A DNA stretch of 64,000 bases. Origin: an uncultured Eggerthellaceae bacterium. Lineage in GTDB: Bacteria; Actinomycetota; Coriobacteriia; Coriobacteriales; Eggerthellaceae. The stretch spans positions 54,092 through 118,091 of the forward strand of contig CAKTXN010000001.1 of assembly GCA_934630905.1 (NCBI GenBank), read 5' to 3'. Under the pieces are notes generated by a model. It was not told the DNA's origin. It saw only the letters and a list, made by a program, of their open reading frames with translations, and did no database searches. Made by a program: the position numbers and the translations under genes. This document shows, piece after piece, positions 7,939-16,696 of the stretch. How positions within the stretch are numbered: position 1 is the stretch's first letter; the number at the start of each line of letters is the position of its first letter.

Positions 7939-9498
7939 TTAAGCTTTCGCCGCCGCTGCCGCAGCGTTGGCGCCAGCAAACCGTCCCGACGTGTAAGCAA
8001 AATTCAAACCACAGCCGCCTGCTGGATAATCGTCGTAGATGAAAGACCCGCAAGCAACTTCGCCTGCTGCATAGTAATTGGGAATGGGATTACCCTTCGT
8101 GTCAAGCACGCGGAAGTCGGTATCAACTTTGTAACCACCGAAGCTTCCGTGCGTGCAAACTCCCATGGTAAGCACGTAGAAGGGACCTTCCGTTAGCGGA
8201 ACCAGCAGAGATTCCTTCTTGTTGAACTGGGTGTCTTTACCTGCAGCAGCCATTTCGTTGTATTGGTCAAGCTGTTCTTGCGCGGCCGTGCCGTTGATGC
8301 CCAGCGCATCGGCGGCTTCCTTAACGGTTTCGCCTTTCTTGAAGATACCTTGCTTCATGCCCAGATCAAACTGCGCTTTCAGCGTATCGTTTAATGCATC
8401 CACCATTTTTTGATCATACACGGCATAGAAATGCTGATCTTTGAAGTTCGCAACTTGATAGTAGATGTCGTGGGTTTGGCCACCTTCGTTGTTGAAGCGC
8501 ACGCCATCAGAATTGATCCACATTGCCTTATTGCTAATAAGCTTGCTTTGACCTGCAGCAACAGAGCAATATAGAATGCCGTTCGTGCCACCGTGGCCAA
8601 TGTAGTCGGCCCCAATGTCCAAGCCCATCTGAAGCCCTTCGCCGGTGCAACCAAGACCAACTTCGGTATAAACACCGGAATAGTTTGGCATGTACTGATC
8701 GATCATGGCCGAATTGCGACAGAAACCGCCCGACGCCATAACGGTCTTCTTCGCTTTGTATGCAACATACGTTTCGGCATCGTGGCGTGCTAATACGCCT
8801 TTAACCGCTCCGTCCTCTACGATAAGACTTTGCGCGGCCATTTCGAAGTCGTAGCGTGCACCTGCTTTTTGCGCCTGCTCGTACATTGCGGTAAGAGCGA
8901 CATTGGCATTCGGGTTGATGTTATGCCCGCGCGCCACCGTATCGGTACCTTTCACAGAGACTGCGTCTTTGAACGGGATGCCCAGCTCAACGTTCATCCA
9001 ATCAATGGTTTTGCCGTATTCCTCGGCGCAAAAACGCTGCATGGCATCATCCATTTTGTCGCCACCGCGCGTCAGGAAGTACTCATACAAACCTTGCGGA
9101 TTATCCTCGATACCCGCTTTTTTCTGCAGCTGCGTTCCCGCTCCGTACAACGTGCCAATAGCAAGCGAGCTTGAACCGCCCGAAAGCCATGCCATTTTCT
9201 CTATCACAATAGTATTCGCACCCGCCTGCGCCGCCTTCGTGGCTGCCGTGGTGCCCGCCGCGCCGCTACCTACGATAAGCACATCGCATTCAACGGTCTT
9301 GCTGGCTTTTGCGATCGCCTCGCTGCCGCTGATGGTCTTTGGCGCGCAACCAGCGACGCCCGCAAGCGAGGCAGCAGCAAATGTCCCTGCCGCCAGCTTC
9401 ACAAAGTCGCGCCGCGAAAGTGCAGATTTCCGAGCTGTGCCTTGCACTGCGGCTACATGCGCATCGTGCATTGTGCCTTGAGTTGTGTTCTCGCCCAT
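7939..9498 (-). CDS. Tat-exported FAD-dependent oxidoreductase (fumarate reductase/flavocytochrome c-like)
   Basis: 519 residues. The twin-arginine signal reads SRRDFVKLAAG (RR at 29-30) and is followed by a lipobox-like LAGVAGC, so the protein is exported folded and perhaps lipid-anchored. A Rossmann FAD motif VGSGAAG (about 76-82) and the C-terminal FAD motif (AAGEVACGSFIYDDYPAGGCG...) place it in the FAD-binding-2 family with flavocytochrome c, urocanate reductase and the many Eggerthellaceae reductases. The substrate is unknown; it is probably an organic terminal acceptor. Start at ATG 9498 after GGGAAGG; an upstream frame extension lacks a ribosome binding site. It is cotranscribed with the pentaheme cytochrome. 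Confidence 0.87.
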   Translation of the reverse strand: MGENTTQGTMHDAHVAAVQGTARKSALSRRDFVKLAAGTFAAASLAGVAGCAPKTISGSEAIAKASKTVECDVLIVGSGAAGTTAATKAAQAGANTIVIEKMAWLSGGSSSLAIGTLYGAGTQLQKKAGIEDNPQGLYEYFLTRGGDKMDDAMQRFCAEEYGKTIDWMNVELGIPFKDAVSVKGTDTVARGHNINPNANVALTAMYEQAQKAGARYDFEMAAQSLIVEDGAVKGVLARHDAETYVAYKAKKTVMASGGFCRNSAMIDQYMPNYSGVYTEVGLGCTGEGLQMGLDIGADYIGHGGTNGILYCSVAAGQSKLISNKAMWINSDGVRFNNEGGQTHDIYYQVANFKDQHFYAVYDQKMVDALNDTLKAQFDLGMKQGIFKKGETVKEAADALGINGTAAQEQLDQYNEMAAAGKDTQFNKKESLLVPLTEGPFYVLTMGVCTHGSFGGYKVDTDFRVLDTKGNPIPNYYAAGEVACGSFIYDDYPAGGCGLNFAYTSGRFAGANAAAAAAKA

Positions 9499-10219
9499 CA
9501 ACCTTCCCCTTTCTCTTTTCTCTCTTCGCTCTCTTGCTTCTCGCGTCGATCTGCCTTTTACCGCCGCAAGCCACAAAGCCGCAGCGTTATCGTCATGTGG
9601 TCGCAAGCCCGTTCGCAAGCAACATTAGGCGGCAACGCATCTACATATGTAGCATAACCACACTACGCTGCGTAACCACACGATGGCAGACGAATCACTA
9701 TCACGAAGATTTTGGGTTTTCGCATAATGCATCGCAAGACCCATAGTGGGTAAAACAATTTTGAAAAGGGGGCCCAAAATGGGTGGGTTGCATCTAAATT
9801 ACCAGTTCAACAGCTCAGCAATTTTTTGTAGGTCGTTTTATACGGCTTACCCGTATGGCTTGCCCGCGCCCTGCTAACAGCATACCAGCATCAAGCTTAC
9901 AGAAGGGCAACAGCGTGAAAACGAAACATGACAGCTGGAAAACTGTTTATTGCAAAAAACGATTCTGCCCTTCCTTCGCCTTCCGCATACAGTATAAAAG
10001 GAACAGCTATAAGCACGAGGCATGCGAAAACAATTGCGCGAAGGCATAAAAACGTAGCAACATGCGCTGATGCAAATATGCGAAGGTAGTCGCAACGACA
10101 CGTGAAGACACAAGAACGCGCAAACGTGCAAATAAGCAAGCACGCGGCATCAAGCATATATGGGTACAAACGAATGCGCAGCAAATACATGAACGCCATA
10201 TTGAAAAGAGGAATCGATT
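9499..10219. other. 720-bp regulatory spacer with a pair of dyads
   Basis: No gene is supported here. Two similar dyads, ACCCATAGTGGGT (9739-9751) and GCCCAAAATGGGT (9772-9784), are centred 33 bp apart, about three helical turns, and lie roughly 240 bp upstream of the flavoprotein start. They are candidate operators for the local LuxR-type regulator (inference). Nothing else stands out apart from a generally Arg/Lys-codon-poor, A-rich stretch near 10000-10200. Confidence 0.35.
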
Positions 10220-10651
10220 ATGACGTGCTACGGCATGAACAAGAACTCCGGCAAGCACCGTTGGCAAAAACCATCCAGCCCCGCCGACAGCAAAACGGCC
10301 TTCGACTGCAACGGCACAAACAAGGCACGCAACAAAGCGCATTCACGCGTAAACACTAGCACCTACGAAAAAGCGACGTTTTCAAGCACCGGCACCGGTG
10401 CAACAGCGGGCTCGAACGCTAGCACGGGTGCACACACAACCTACACAACATACCCGTTCAACAGCGCATATGGTCAAAAAAACAAGGTTTTTTCGCCCCT
10501 TACCTCAATCGCCAAGATTGCGGGCGGCGCATTATTGGCGCTTATCGGCGTGCCGCTGTTGATCCTCCCCGGACCGGGCCTTCTTTTCATTGGCGGCGGC
10601 GCGGCACTGGCATTTTCTGGATTTGCGGACTTGAAAAGGGCTTTTGTGTAA
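10220..10651 (+). CDS. Small membrane protein with PGPGW-like domain
   Basis: 143 residues. The first 85 are hydrophilic and low in complexity (Thr/Ser/Asn/Lys). The last 55 contain a hydrophobic region with LIGVPLLILPGPGLLFIGGG, which matches the PGPGW putative transmembrane family. Function unknown. GAGGAA sits before the ATG. It is a single gene between the reductase promoter region and the SLH protein gene. The unusual N-terminal tail could partly reflect a start upstream of the true one, but no better start is seen. Confidence 0.65.
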   Translation: MTCYGMNKNSGKHRWQKPSSPADSKTAFDCNGTNKARNKAHSRVNTSTYEKATFSSTGTGATAGSNASTGAHTTYTTYPFNSAYGQKNKVFSPLTSIAKIAGGALLALIGVPLLILPGPGLLFIGGGAALAFSGFADLKRAFV

Positions 10652-10796
10652 ACGTAGCCATTTCTCCACCACAAATAAACGCACCGGATTTCCACCTTTG
10701 CAAGCCAAAAAACGCGTGAAAAAACGTTTTTTTACCGCATGTCACTAATTTATTATCTTAAAAGAGAATAAATAGGCGAACAAGGCATACGTAGTA

Positions 10797-10802
10797 TATA
10801 AT
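10797..10802 (+). promoter_or_regulatory. Candidate -10 box of the SLH protein gene
   Basis: TATAAT, 82 bp before the GTG start, within an AT-rich stretch. No clear -35 hexamer lies at 16-18 bp. The ribosome binding site AAAGGAGGA follows at 10871-10879. Confidence 0.4.
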
Positions 10803-10883
10803 GGCATGAACCGGTCTGTATAAAAATCGGTTGGCACGAACACCGACCCATGCAGAATCGTAAACGATCAAAAGGAGGAATCT

Positions 10884-12008
10884 GTGCGAAAGAATAGTTT
10901 CCGCAGCGCCCGGAAGAAGATCATTGGCGCTCTTTGCTCGGTTGCTTTAGTAGCCGGCCTTTGCCCCGCAGTGGCGCTGGCCGACGAAGGCAGCAAATAC
11001 ACCGCATCCATCCAAACGGAAAAGGCTTGGGCCGTAAACGGCGATACGTTCGACGTCGTTTTGGCATCAGGCGCCAAGGACGCTTCCACCACGCTTTCTT
11101 GCGGCCAGTACACCATTAGCTACAACTCTGACATCGTGAGCATCGACGAGGATAGCATTACCGCCGACGCCGCCGTTGCCAACCTGGACAAAACCGTTGT
11201 TACCCCTGGTAAGATAGGGATTTCCTTCTTTGGCAACACGCTTACTCAGTCCAACATTGCTACCTTGACGTTCAAGGCGAAGGCAACGGGCAACCCCGAA
11301 ATCAAGATTATCGACGCTGTTGCCGGCGCTTCCGAGAACCTTGACGATCAGAGCGTTGAGTTCAGCACCGACAACCTGAACGTTACCGTTGTAAAGCGCT
11401 TCTCCGACGTGTTCAAGTCTTCCAGCTACTATGACATTATCTACCAGGCAGTTGCCATGGGCCTTATCGGCGGCTACAGCGACGGCACCTTTAGGCCGAG
11501 CGTTGCCCTGAACCGTCAGCAGGCAGCCATCATGTTCTACCGTGCTTACGGCAGCGAAGCCAACGTTGACCAGGCTTCTCTGGAAACCATGACCGACCAG
11601 GCTTCCATCACCAACGCTGAAGCGCGTAACGCCATTGCTTGGTGCATCAATAACGGCGTTGTGGGCGGCAAGACCAACAGGGCCGACGGCACGAAGTATT
11701 TCGATCCTAAGGGCGAACTGACCCGCCAGCAGCTGTGCACCATGGTTGCTCGTGCAGCAGCAAACCTGAACGGCATTGAAGTCGCTAACGCTGATCAGAC
11801 TCTGCTGGACTCCATGACCGACCAGGCCACCATCACCAACGAAGAGGCACGCAACGCCATCGCTTGGTGCGCTAACAACAACATTGTTGGCGGCAAGACC
11901 AACAAGGCCGACGGCACGAAGTACTTCGACCCCAAGGCAAGCGCAACGCGTGCACAGTTCACCAAGATTCTGGTGGGCGCTGTTACTCAGAACTTCCTGG
12001 GCAAATAA
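10884..12008 (+). CDS. Secreted S-layer homology protein with cohesin-like domain
   Basis: 374 residues. The signal peptide (1-33) ends ...AVALADEG. Residues about 38-170 form a beta-rich domain resembling cohesin-type modules (NGDTFDVVLASG..., GKIGISFFGN). Three SLH repeats follow (about 172-225, 226-298, 299-374), with FSDVF...GYSDGTFRP and two nearly identical TDQA(S/T)IT(N)EARNAIAWC...GGKTN units. SLH domains bind pyruvylated secondary cell-wall polymer. The polysaccharide pyruvyltransferase encoded nearby (13679-14557) fits that partnership. GTG start with a near-perfect AGGAGG; own promoter and terminator. Confidence 0.85.
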   Translation: MRKNSFRSARKKIIGALCSVALVAGLCPAVALADEGSKYTASIQTEKAWAVNGDTFDVVLASGAKDASTTLSCGQYTISYNSDIVSIDEDSITADAAVANLDKTVVTPGKIGISFFGNTLTQSNIATLTFKAKATGNPEIKIIDAVAGASENLDDQSVEFSTDNLNVTVVKRFSDVFKSSSYYDIIYQAVAMGLIGGYSDGTFRPSVALNRQQAAIMFYRAYGSEANVDQASLETMTDQASITNAEARNAIAWCINNGVVGGKTNRADGTKYFDPKGELTRQQLCTMVARAAANLNGIEVANADQTLLDSMTDQATITNEEARNAIAWCANNNIVGGKTNKADGTKYFDPKASATRAQFTKILVGAVTQNFLGK

Positions 12009-12040
12009 GCACGAACAGCAATCGGATTCCTATCCATCGA

Positions 12041-12076
12041 AAGGCCGGGCATTGTGCTCGGCCTTTTCTTTTTTCT
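12041..12076 (+). terminator. Terminator of the SLH protein gene
   Basis: AAGGCCG and CGGCCTT form a stem with a short GC-containing loop, followed by TTCTTTTTTCT, 33 bp after the stop codon. Confidence 0.85.
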
Positions 12077-12089
12077 CGAGCAGACGTGC

Positions 12090-12265
12090 GTTAAAAAGTG
12101 ACGGGGTCTTTTTCACATTTTCGGATGATCTTTGGTGAATCGAGCAACAGGAGAGCGTCTTCACCCTTCGCCCCTTACTCTTCGCTTTGCATTTCCTTAC
12201 CTGACCATCGGCAGGAGCAGCAGATTGCTATGCAAGACGTTAAAAAGACCCCGTCACTTTTTAAC
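12090..12265. repeat. 176-bp element with perfect 24-bp inverted ends
   Basis: The arms at 12090-12113 and 12242-12265 are exactly complementary (core AAAAAGTGACGGGGTC) and enclose 128 bp. The element lies between the convergent SLH and flippase genes, and its right arm supplies the last codons and stop of the flippase. It could be a miniature inverted-repeat element or a pair of matched terminators. No duplicated flanking site was found. Confidence 0.7.
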
Positions 12266-13669
12266 CTGCTTCAGGAAGAAACGCGCCAGAAGAACGAACG
12301 CAACCAGAGCAATTACTCCATTGGCAATGTCGCAGCAAAGCAGCTGAGGCAGCGAGAGCGCCACTTGAACGCAAAGAAGAGCCGCTGCAGCAATCATTTG
12401 CCACGGCGTAACATCAATCCAGCCACGGCGAACAAGCTGCACCGCGCGCAGCAAAACCAGCAAAACGAAACTCGCCAACATTGCGAGCGATGCTGCCCAT
12501 AAACCGATAACGGGGACAAGCGCTACATCGATAGCAAGGTTGAACGCCAACGCCACAACCGTGGTCAGGCCAACGCTCTTCGTATCCTTGCGCGCTACGT
12601 AGATCCCGCCCAAATACGCAGCTAAACAGTAGAAAAACAGTGCAAGCACCAAGATTGCAATTTGCTGATATGCCTCATCGTACGATCCGCGTACCAGAAC
12701 CATAAAAAGCAGCGGGACGCACGCAATAAGCACGCTGGCGCACGCCGTGGTCAGGCCAATCACGCCTGAAAATGTGTGTGAATAATACGCCTTGGAGTCC
12801 TTATCATCCACCGCCAACGAGGCATTTTCCTGCCACGCCAACGTGAACGCAGACTGCGCCAAGTTAAGCATCTGCGGAATTTTATACGCCACCGCAAACG
12901 CCGCATTCGCCGCAACGCCCAGGAAGAACGTTATGACCAGCCTGTTTGAAAAACGCATTGCCCACATAGCCAAGCTGTTGGGTACCATGGGCCACGAATA
13001 GGAAATGAGTTCTTTCAGCGTTGCGCGCGAAACGCTTTTGGGCGACACATAACGCGCCAGCGAAAGCGCGCAGAAAAGGAATGCGCAGGCAGCAAGCTCG
13101 GTGAGCGCCAAAAGATACACCGACCCCAATAAGCCCAGATCGAGAACAAGAAGAAACAGCACCGTCAGCCCAAGCTGCACAAAACACCCTAATGCTGCGC
13201 TTGCGGAATAAAGCTTATTGCGCCCGAAACCACGCGCACATTGCTTTGCCACATTCGCCAACAAGTCGAACAGAAAGTAAAGGCAAATACCTACCTTAAG
13301 CAGCGCATCACCCTGAAACAGCACAGCGAAAATCACCAGCGCAACCAAGCTTGCCACCAGCGCAAACGCAAACGTGCTGCTTACAATCTCCTTCGTGCGC
13401 GCTTCGCTCCCCTCCTTCCGGCAATCAACAAGAAAACGGAAAGCAGCCGTCTGAATTTGAAGCGAAGCAGCAGGCAAAAAGAACGCAACAAGCGTAATTA
13501 CCAGGTCATAAACACCGAACTCGGACTTCGAAAGGCAACCCGTCAAGATTGGCAGCGTGATAAGCGTTACCAATTTTGGTAAAACAGTGCCCAATGCAAT
13601 AATCAGAGCGTTTTTTCCTAATGCAATGGAACGCTTATCAATATGCGACTGTTTTTCCTTGGAACCCAT
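12254..13669 (-). CDS. Wzx-type polysaccharide flippase (MOP superfamily)
   Basis: 471 residues with about 12-14 hydrophobic helices throughout, beginning ...LGKNALIIALGTVLPKLVTLITLPILTG..., typical of oligosaccharide flippases that move lipid-linked repeat units across the membrane. ATG 13669 was chosen because AGGTG lies 6 nt upstream; a GTG 9 bp earlier abuts the previous stop codon and is the alternative. It is the last gene of the leftward operon after the pyruvyltransferase. Its final residues (VKK-stop) lie inside the inverted repeat at 12242-12265. Confidence 0.85.
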   Translation of the reverse strand: MGSKEKQSHIDKRSIALGKNALIIALGTVLPKLVTLITLPILTGCLSKSEFGVYDLVITLVAFFLPAASLQIQTAAFRFLVDCRKEGSEARTKEIVSSTFAFALVASLVALVIFAVLFQGDALLKVGICLYFLFDLLANVAKQCARGFGRNKLYSASAALGCFVQLGLTVLFLLVLDLGLLGSVYLLALTELAACAFLFCALSLARYVSPKSVSRATLKELISYSWPMVPNSLAMWAMRFSNRLVITFFLGVAANAAFAVAYKIPQMLNLAQSAFTLAWQENASLAVDDKDSKAYYSHTFSGVIGLTTACASVLIACVPLLFMVLVRGSYDEAYQQIAILVLALFFYCLAAYLGGIYVARKDTKSVGLTTVVALAFNLAIDVALVPVIGLWAASLAMLASFVLLVLLRAVQLVRRGWIDVTPWQMIAAAALLCVQVALSLPQLLCCDIANGVIALVAFVLLARFFLKQVKK

Positions 13670-13678
13670 GCTCGGCAC

Positions 13679-14557
13679 CTAATCATCCCAAAGATCGTAC
13701 GGGAACGTCTCCATAAGCGCCCGCCTCATGGAATCAAGCTCGGGCACCGGCAAAGATGCCTGGTCAAGCACCTCTTCCAAAGAATGCGCAAACACGGTTT
13801 CGCACCGGCCCGTGGACGCATACCAATCTTCGTACTTAAACGAGCAGGTAGAAACACGACCCCCCACCAAAAAGGCGCGCGCCGGCACGCCATACGACTC
13901 CGCCAAAATCACGCCATGCAACGACTCCGACACAACACGACTGCAGCCCATCAGCTCGTCGACAAACCGCTGGTAATCGCTTGTTTCAATCGAAATGCGC
14001 TTGCAGCCACGCGGCAGCTCAAGACCCGATAAATCCGTTGTTCTATGGAAAATCACGCCAACAGGGCCCGCAGAAGGCGCGACGGAGTGCGCAGGCGCAA
14101 TAAACGGAAGCAGCACCCCGGGGTCCCCATAGACGGCGGGGCACGGGAAGCCGTAATCAAGCAACACGCCGCGCGTTTTCGGGCCGCGAACCGCGCGAAT
14201 GTCATAAGAACGAATGCCTTTTTGGTGCTTGAGGCGCGGCAGCGTGGACACCTCCAAAATGCCTGAACCCCAAACGGTGGCATCAAAAATACCGCGTCCC
14301 AAAAGCGATCCGAGCGCCAACAGATGCTTCGTTTGGCCCACAGGCACAGAAAGCGACATTCCGCGACGGTTGAGCATCCAATTTACAATAACGGGAGAAA
14401 GCGTGTCGCCCAAATTCAACTTATGAGAGTATTCCAGGTTGACAACACCAGGTACCGCGCGGTCCTTCACGTAAAGACCGCCCTTATTGCCCAGCACCGC
14501 GCGCTTGGCATGCTGCACGAAAGCCGACTGCTTAAATGCCTCATAAGCCCTGCTCAT
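13679..14557 (-). CDS. Polysaccharide pyruvyltransferase family protein
   Basis: 292 residues. The N-terminal NLGDTLSPVIVNWML motif and the C-terminal block SRVVSESLHGVILAESYGVPARAF are hallmarks of the CsaB/polysaccharide pyruvyltransferase family, which transfers pyruvate from PEP to a sugar of a surface polymer. Pyruvylated cell-wall polymers anchor SLH proteins, and one such protein is encoded 1.7 kb away. AGGAGG lies 8 nt before the ATG. The start overlaps the end of the dehydrogenase gene by 17 bp, and the flippase follows immediately. Confidence 0.83.
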   Translation of the reverse strand: MSRAYEAFKQSAFVQHAKRAVLGNKGGLYVKDRAVPGVVNLEYSHKLNLGDTLSPVIVNWMLNRRGMSLSVPVGQTKHLLALGSLLGRGIFDATVWGSGILEVSTLPRLKHQKGIRSYDIRAVRGPKTRGVLLDYGFPCPAVYGDPGVLLPFIAPAHSVAPSAGPVGVIFHRTTDLSGLELPRGCKRISIETSDYQRFVDELMGCSRVVSESLHGVILAESYGVPARAFLVGGRVSTCSFKYEDWYASTGRCETVFAHSLEEVLDQASLPVPELDSMRRALMETFPYDLWDD

Positions 14558-15758
14558 GCAGCTCGCCTCCTGTTTTCAGCGCTGTTTCGAAATCATCTTC
14601 CAACGAACCCTCTGCGCTACCATGCGACACGTTCTCGGACGCGCCGCGTTGGCCGCCCCCCAACGCACCCTCCGGCGCACCTTCCAACTCATCTTTCAAA
14701 GCCATAAGCTCGGCATACTGGGCATCGGACAGCACGATTTCTTCTTCCTCGCCTTCCACCACGCCCTCTGATACGCCACACGAAGCCTGCATTCCCGCCG
14801 CAGTCCCCAAAGGCCGCTCGCCCGGAAGGCGCACGGCTTCGCCACTTGCTTTAAGTGCCCCCACCAGCTCGTTATATCGCTCTTGATATTCGGCCTCGCT
14901 ATAAAACGCAGCAACGTCAACGGCAATGAAGAAATGCCCGTTGCGCGACGGCGCCTCTGTATTGCCCAGCGGCTTCACCTGGCCCGCAAACGCCGATCCC
15001 GTCAAAAGACCCGCAAAATAATCAACCATAAGCGCAAGGCCGTATCCCTTGGCTCCACCAACGGGAAGAAGCGCGCCCGCAAGCGCCTCTTTCGGGTTTG
15101 ACGTGGGATTTCCCGCAGCGTCTACCGCCCAATCTTGCGGTATTTCCTCTTGGTTTTTCAATGCCAGGCGAATCTTCGAACGCGCCACCACGGTAGATGC
15201 CATGTCGAAAACTATCGGCGGACGATCAGCAACGTCACTCGCGTCGCCTGCAGCGCTCGCGCCCGGAGCAGCAAAGCACAAAGGATTCGTGCCTAAAACC
15301 GGCGCAGAAGCACCGGGAGCCACTAAAGCAAGCGAAGCATTGGCCATGATCAGGCTGGCAACACCTTGCTCGGCCGCCAGCAAGCCGTAATACCCCGCTG
15401 CGCCAAAATTATTGGAATTACGCACGCCAACTGCGGAAATACCGAATGTCCTTGCTTTTTGAACAGCAAGTTCCACGGCACGTGCAGCCGCAACCTGTCC
15501 AAAACCATTGCGGGCGTCTAAAACTGCAAGAGCGCCTTTATCGGAAACGGTAACGGGCCGAGCCTGTGGATCGATTGTTCCCGCCTGGATATTCTTCCAG
15601 TAAAGCGGCAGACGCGCCACGCCGTGCGTTGTTTTCCCGCGCAAGTCGGCATACGCCATGGAGTCCCACAGAATTTCAGCATCGGAAGGCCGCACGCCCA
15701 TAGAGCGCAACAGGTCTTTCGCAAAAATCTCAAGTTGTGTTGCGGGTATCTTTTTCAT
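14541..15758 (-). CDS. Ldh-family (malate/sulfolactate-type) NAD(P)-dependent dehydrogenase
   Basis: 405 residues. Residues 1-330 match the YlbC/ComC/AllD-type malate/L-lactate dehydrogenase family (KTTHGVARLPLYW, RNSNNFGAAGYYG, GAKGYGLALMVDYFAGLLTG). These reduce or oxidise 2-oxo/2-hydroxy acids such as malate, sulfolactate or ureidoglycolate. The last 60 residues form a Glu/Gly/Ser-rich acidic tail without clear homology. The gene lies between the U32-like and pyruvyltransferase genes in one leftward transcript. The substrate is not evident, but a C4-C5 hydroxy-dicarboxylate fits the dehydratase genes upstream. Confidence 0.82.
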   Translation of the reverse strand: MKKIPATQLEIFAKDLLRSMGVRPSDAEILWDSMAYADLRGKTTHGVARLPLYWKNIQAGTIDPQARPVTVSDKGALAVLDARNGFGQVAAARAVELAVQKARTFGISAVGVRNSNNFGAAGYYGLLAAEQGVASLIMANASLALVAPGASAPVLGTNPLCFAAPGASAAGDASDVADRPPIVFDMASTVVARSKIRLALKNQEEIPQDWAVDAAGNPTSNPKEALAGALLPVGGAKGYGLALMVDYFAGLLTGSAFAGQVKPLGNTEAPSRNGHFFIAVDVAAFYSEAEYQERYNELVGALKASGEAVRLPGERPLGTAAGMQASCGVSEGVVEGEEEEIVLSDAQYAELMALKDELEGAPEGALGGGQRGASENVSHGSAEGSLEDDFETALKTGGELHEQGL

Positions 15759-15776
15759 GCTGTTGCCTTCACGCCG

Positions 15777-16685
15777 CTAGCGCCACGCAATAGAGCCTTG
15801 GGGCGAAGCAACCGCATCGGGATAATATTGGTCAATCATACGCTTGACCAGCGCAATCTGCTTCGCACGCTGGGCGGCCTGCGCCTCGGTTGTATCCCAG
15901 CTGTGCGACTGCGCAACGCTTCCGCCCGTTTTCAAGTAAATCGGCGCGCCCACACGAATCATTTCAGGCACCTCGTAATGGCGAATGAAACCACCGGAGC
16001 TTGCAGGGTTCTCCGTATGAACGTCCAGGGGAACACTAATCGCCTGGCGCATTGCCGCAAGCATCTGCAGCTGAATGTCGCGCACCGGATTAATGCTATC
16101 GGCGCCAATGTTCTCCATAAGGTGCGCTGAGCAGGGGTTTCCCACGCCCGCATGCGCGCTGATCTTGAAGTGGCAATCAGCAGGCACTTCGCCTGCTTTG
16201 CGTGCCTCGTTAAGCACCCACAAGCAGCCTTCGTCGTATACCATGAAGCCGCGAACACCAAAATGCGCCGCACGCTTCACTTCTTCGATGGCGCGAACGA
16301 TCTGCTCTTGCCCGCGCAAGCGATACCCAATGCGCTTGCCTTCTTCGGTTTTGACCGTTGCCGATGTATCGGTTGTTGCGCGCGGACCAATTGCCAAAAT
16401 GAGCTGGACCTGGTGTTTTTCCGCCAGTGCAACCATCTGCTCAATCTCGGAATCAAGCAGAAACATAATGCCTTTCGTCTGCGTCACACGATGAATGGCA
16501 ACGCCGTAGTGCGCCGTACTTTCAAGCAGCGCACGCATGGCGGCAGGCCCTTGAATCCCTGGGGCTTCAAAACGATACTGTCCGCCATCGGAAAAACGTT
16601 TTTCGCTGGTAGGAAGCTCATAGGCATCGCCGCTCGGCAATCCCAAGCGCTCCAAAAACGCACGTGTTTCGTCCATGCTGGTCAT
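15777..16685 (-). CDS. TIM-barrel protein resembling peptidase U32-like proteins
   Basis: 302 residues, soluble. The pattern FGVRGFMVYDEGCLWVL...HFKISAHAGVGNPCSAHL and ADSINPVRDIQLQML...VPLDVHTE suggests an alpha/beta barrel. Relatives are commonly annotated as U32-family peptidases, but I see no proof of peptidase activity, and an enzyme acting on a small carboxylate is as likely in this metabolic operon. ATG 16685 follows GAGGTG; a GTG two codons upstream is the alternative. The gene starts 11 bp after the MmgE/PrpD stop. Confidence 0.5.
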   Translation of the reverse strand: MTSMDETRAFLERLGLPSGDAYELPTSEKRFSDGGQYRFEAPGIQGPAAMRALLESTAHYGVAIHRVTQTKGIMFLLDSEIEQMVALAEKHQVQLILAIGPRATTDTSATVKTEEGKRIGYRLRGQEQIVRAIEEVKRAAHFGVRGFMVYDEGCLWVLNEARKAGEVPADCHFKISAHAGVGNPCSAHLMENIGADSINPVRDIQLQMLAAMRQAISVPLDVHTENPASSGGFIRHYEVPEMIRVGAPIYLKTGGSVAQSHSWDTTEAQAAQRAKQIALVKRMIDQYYPDAVASPQGSIAWR

Positions 16686-16696
16686 AAACACACCTC

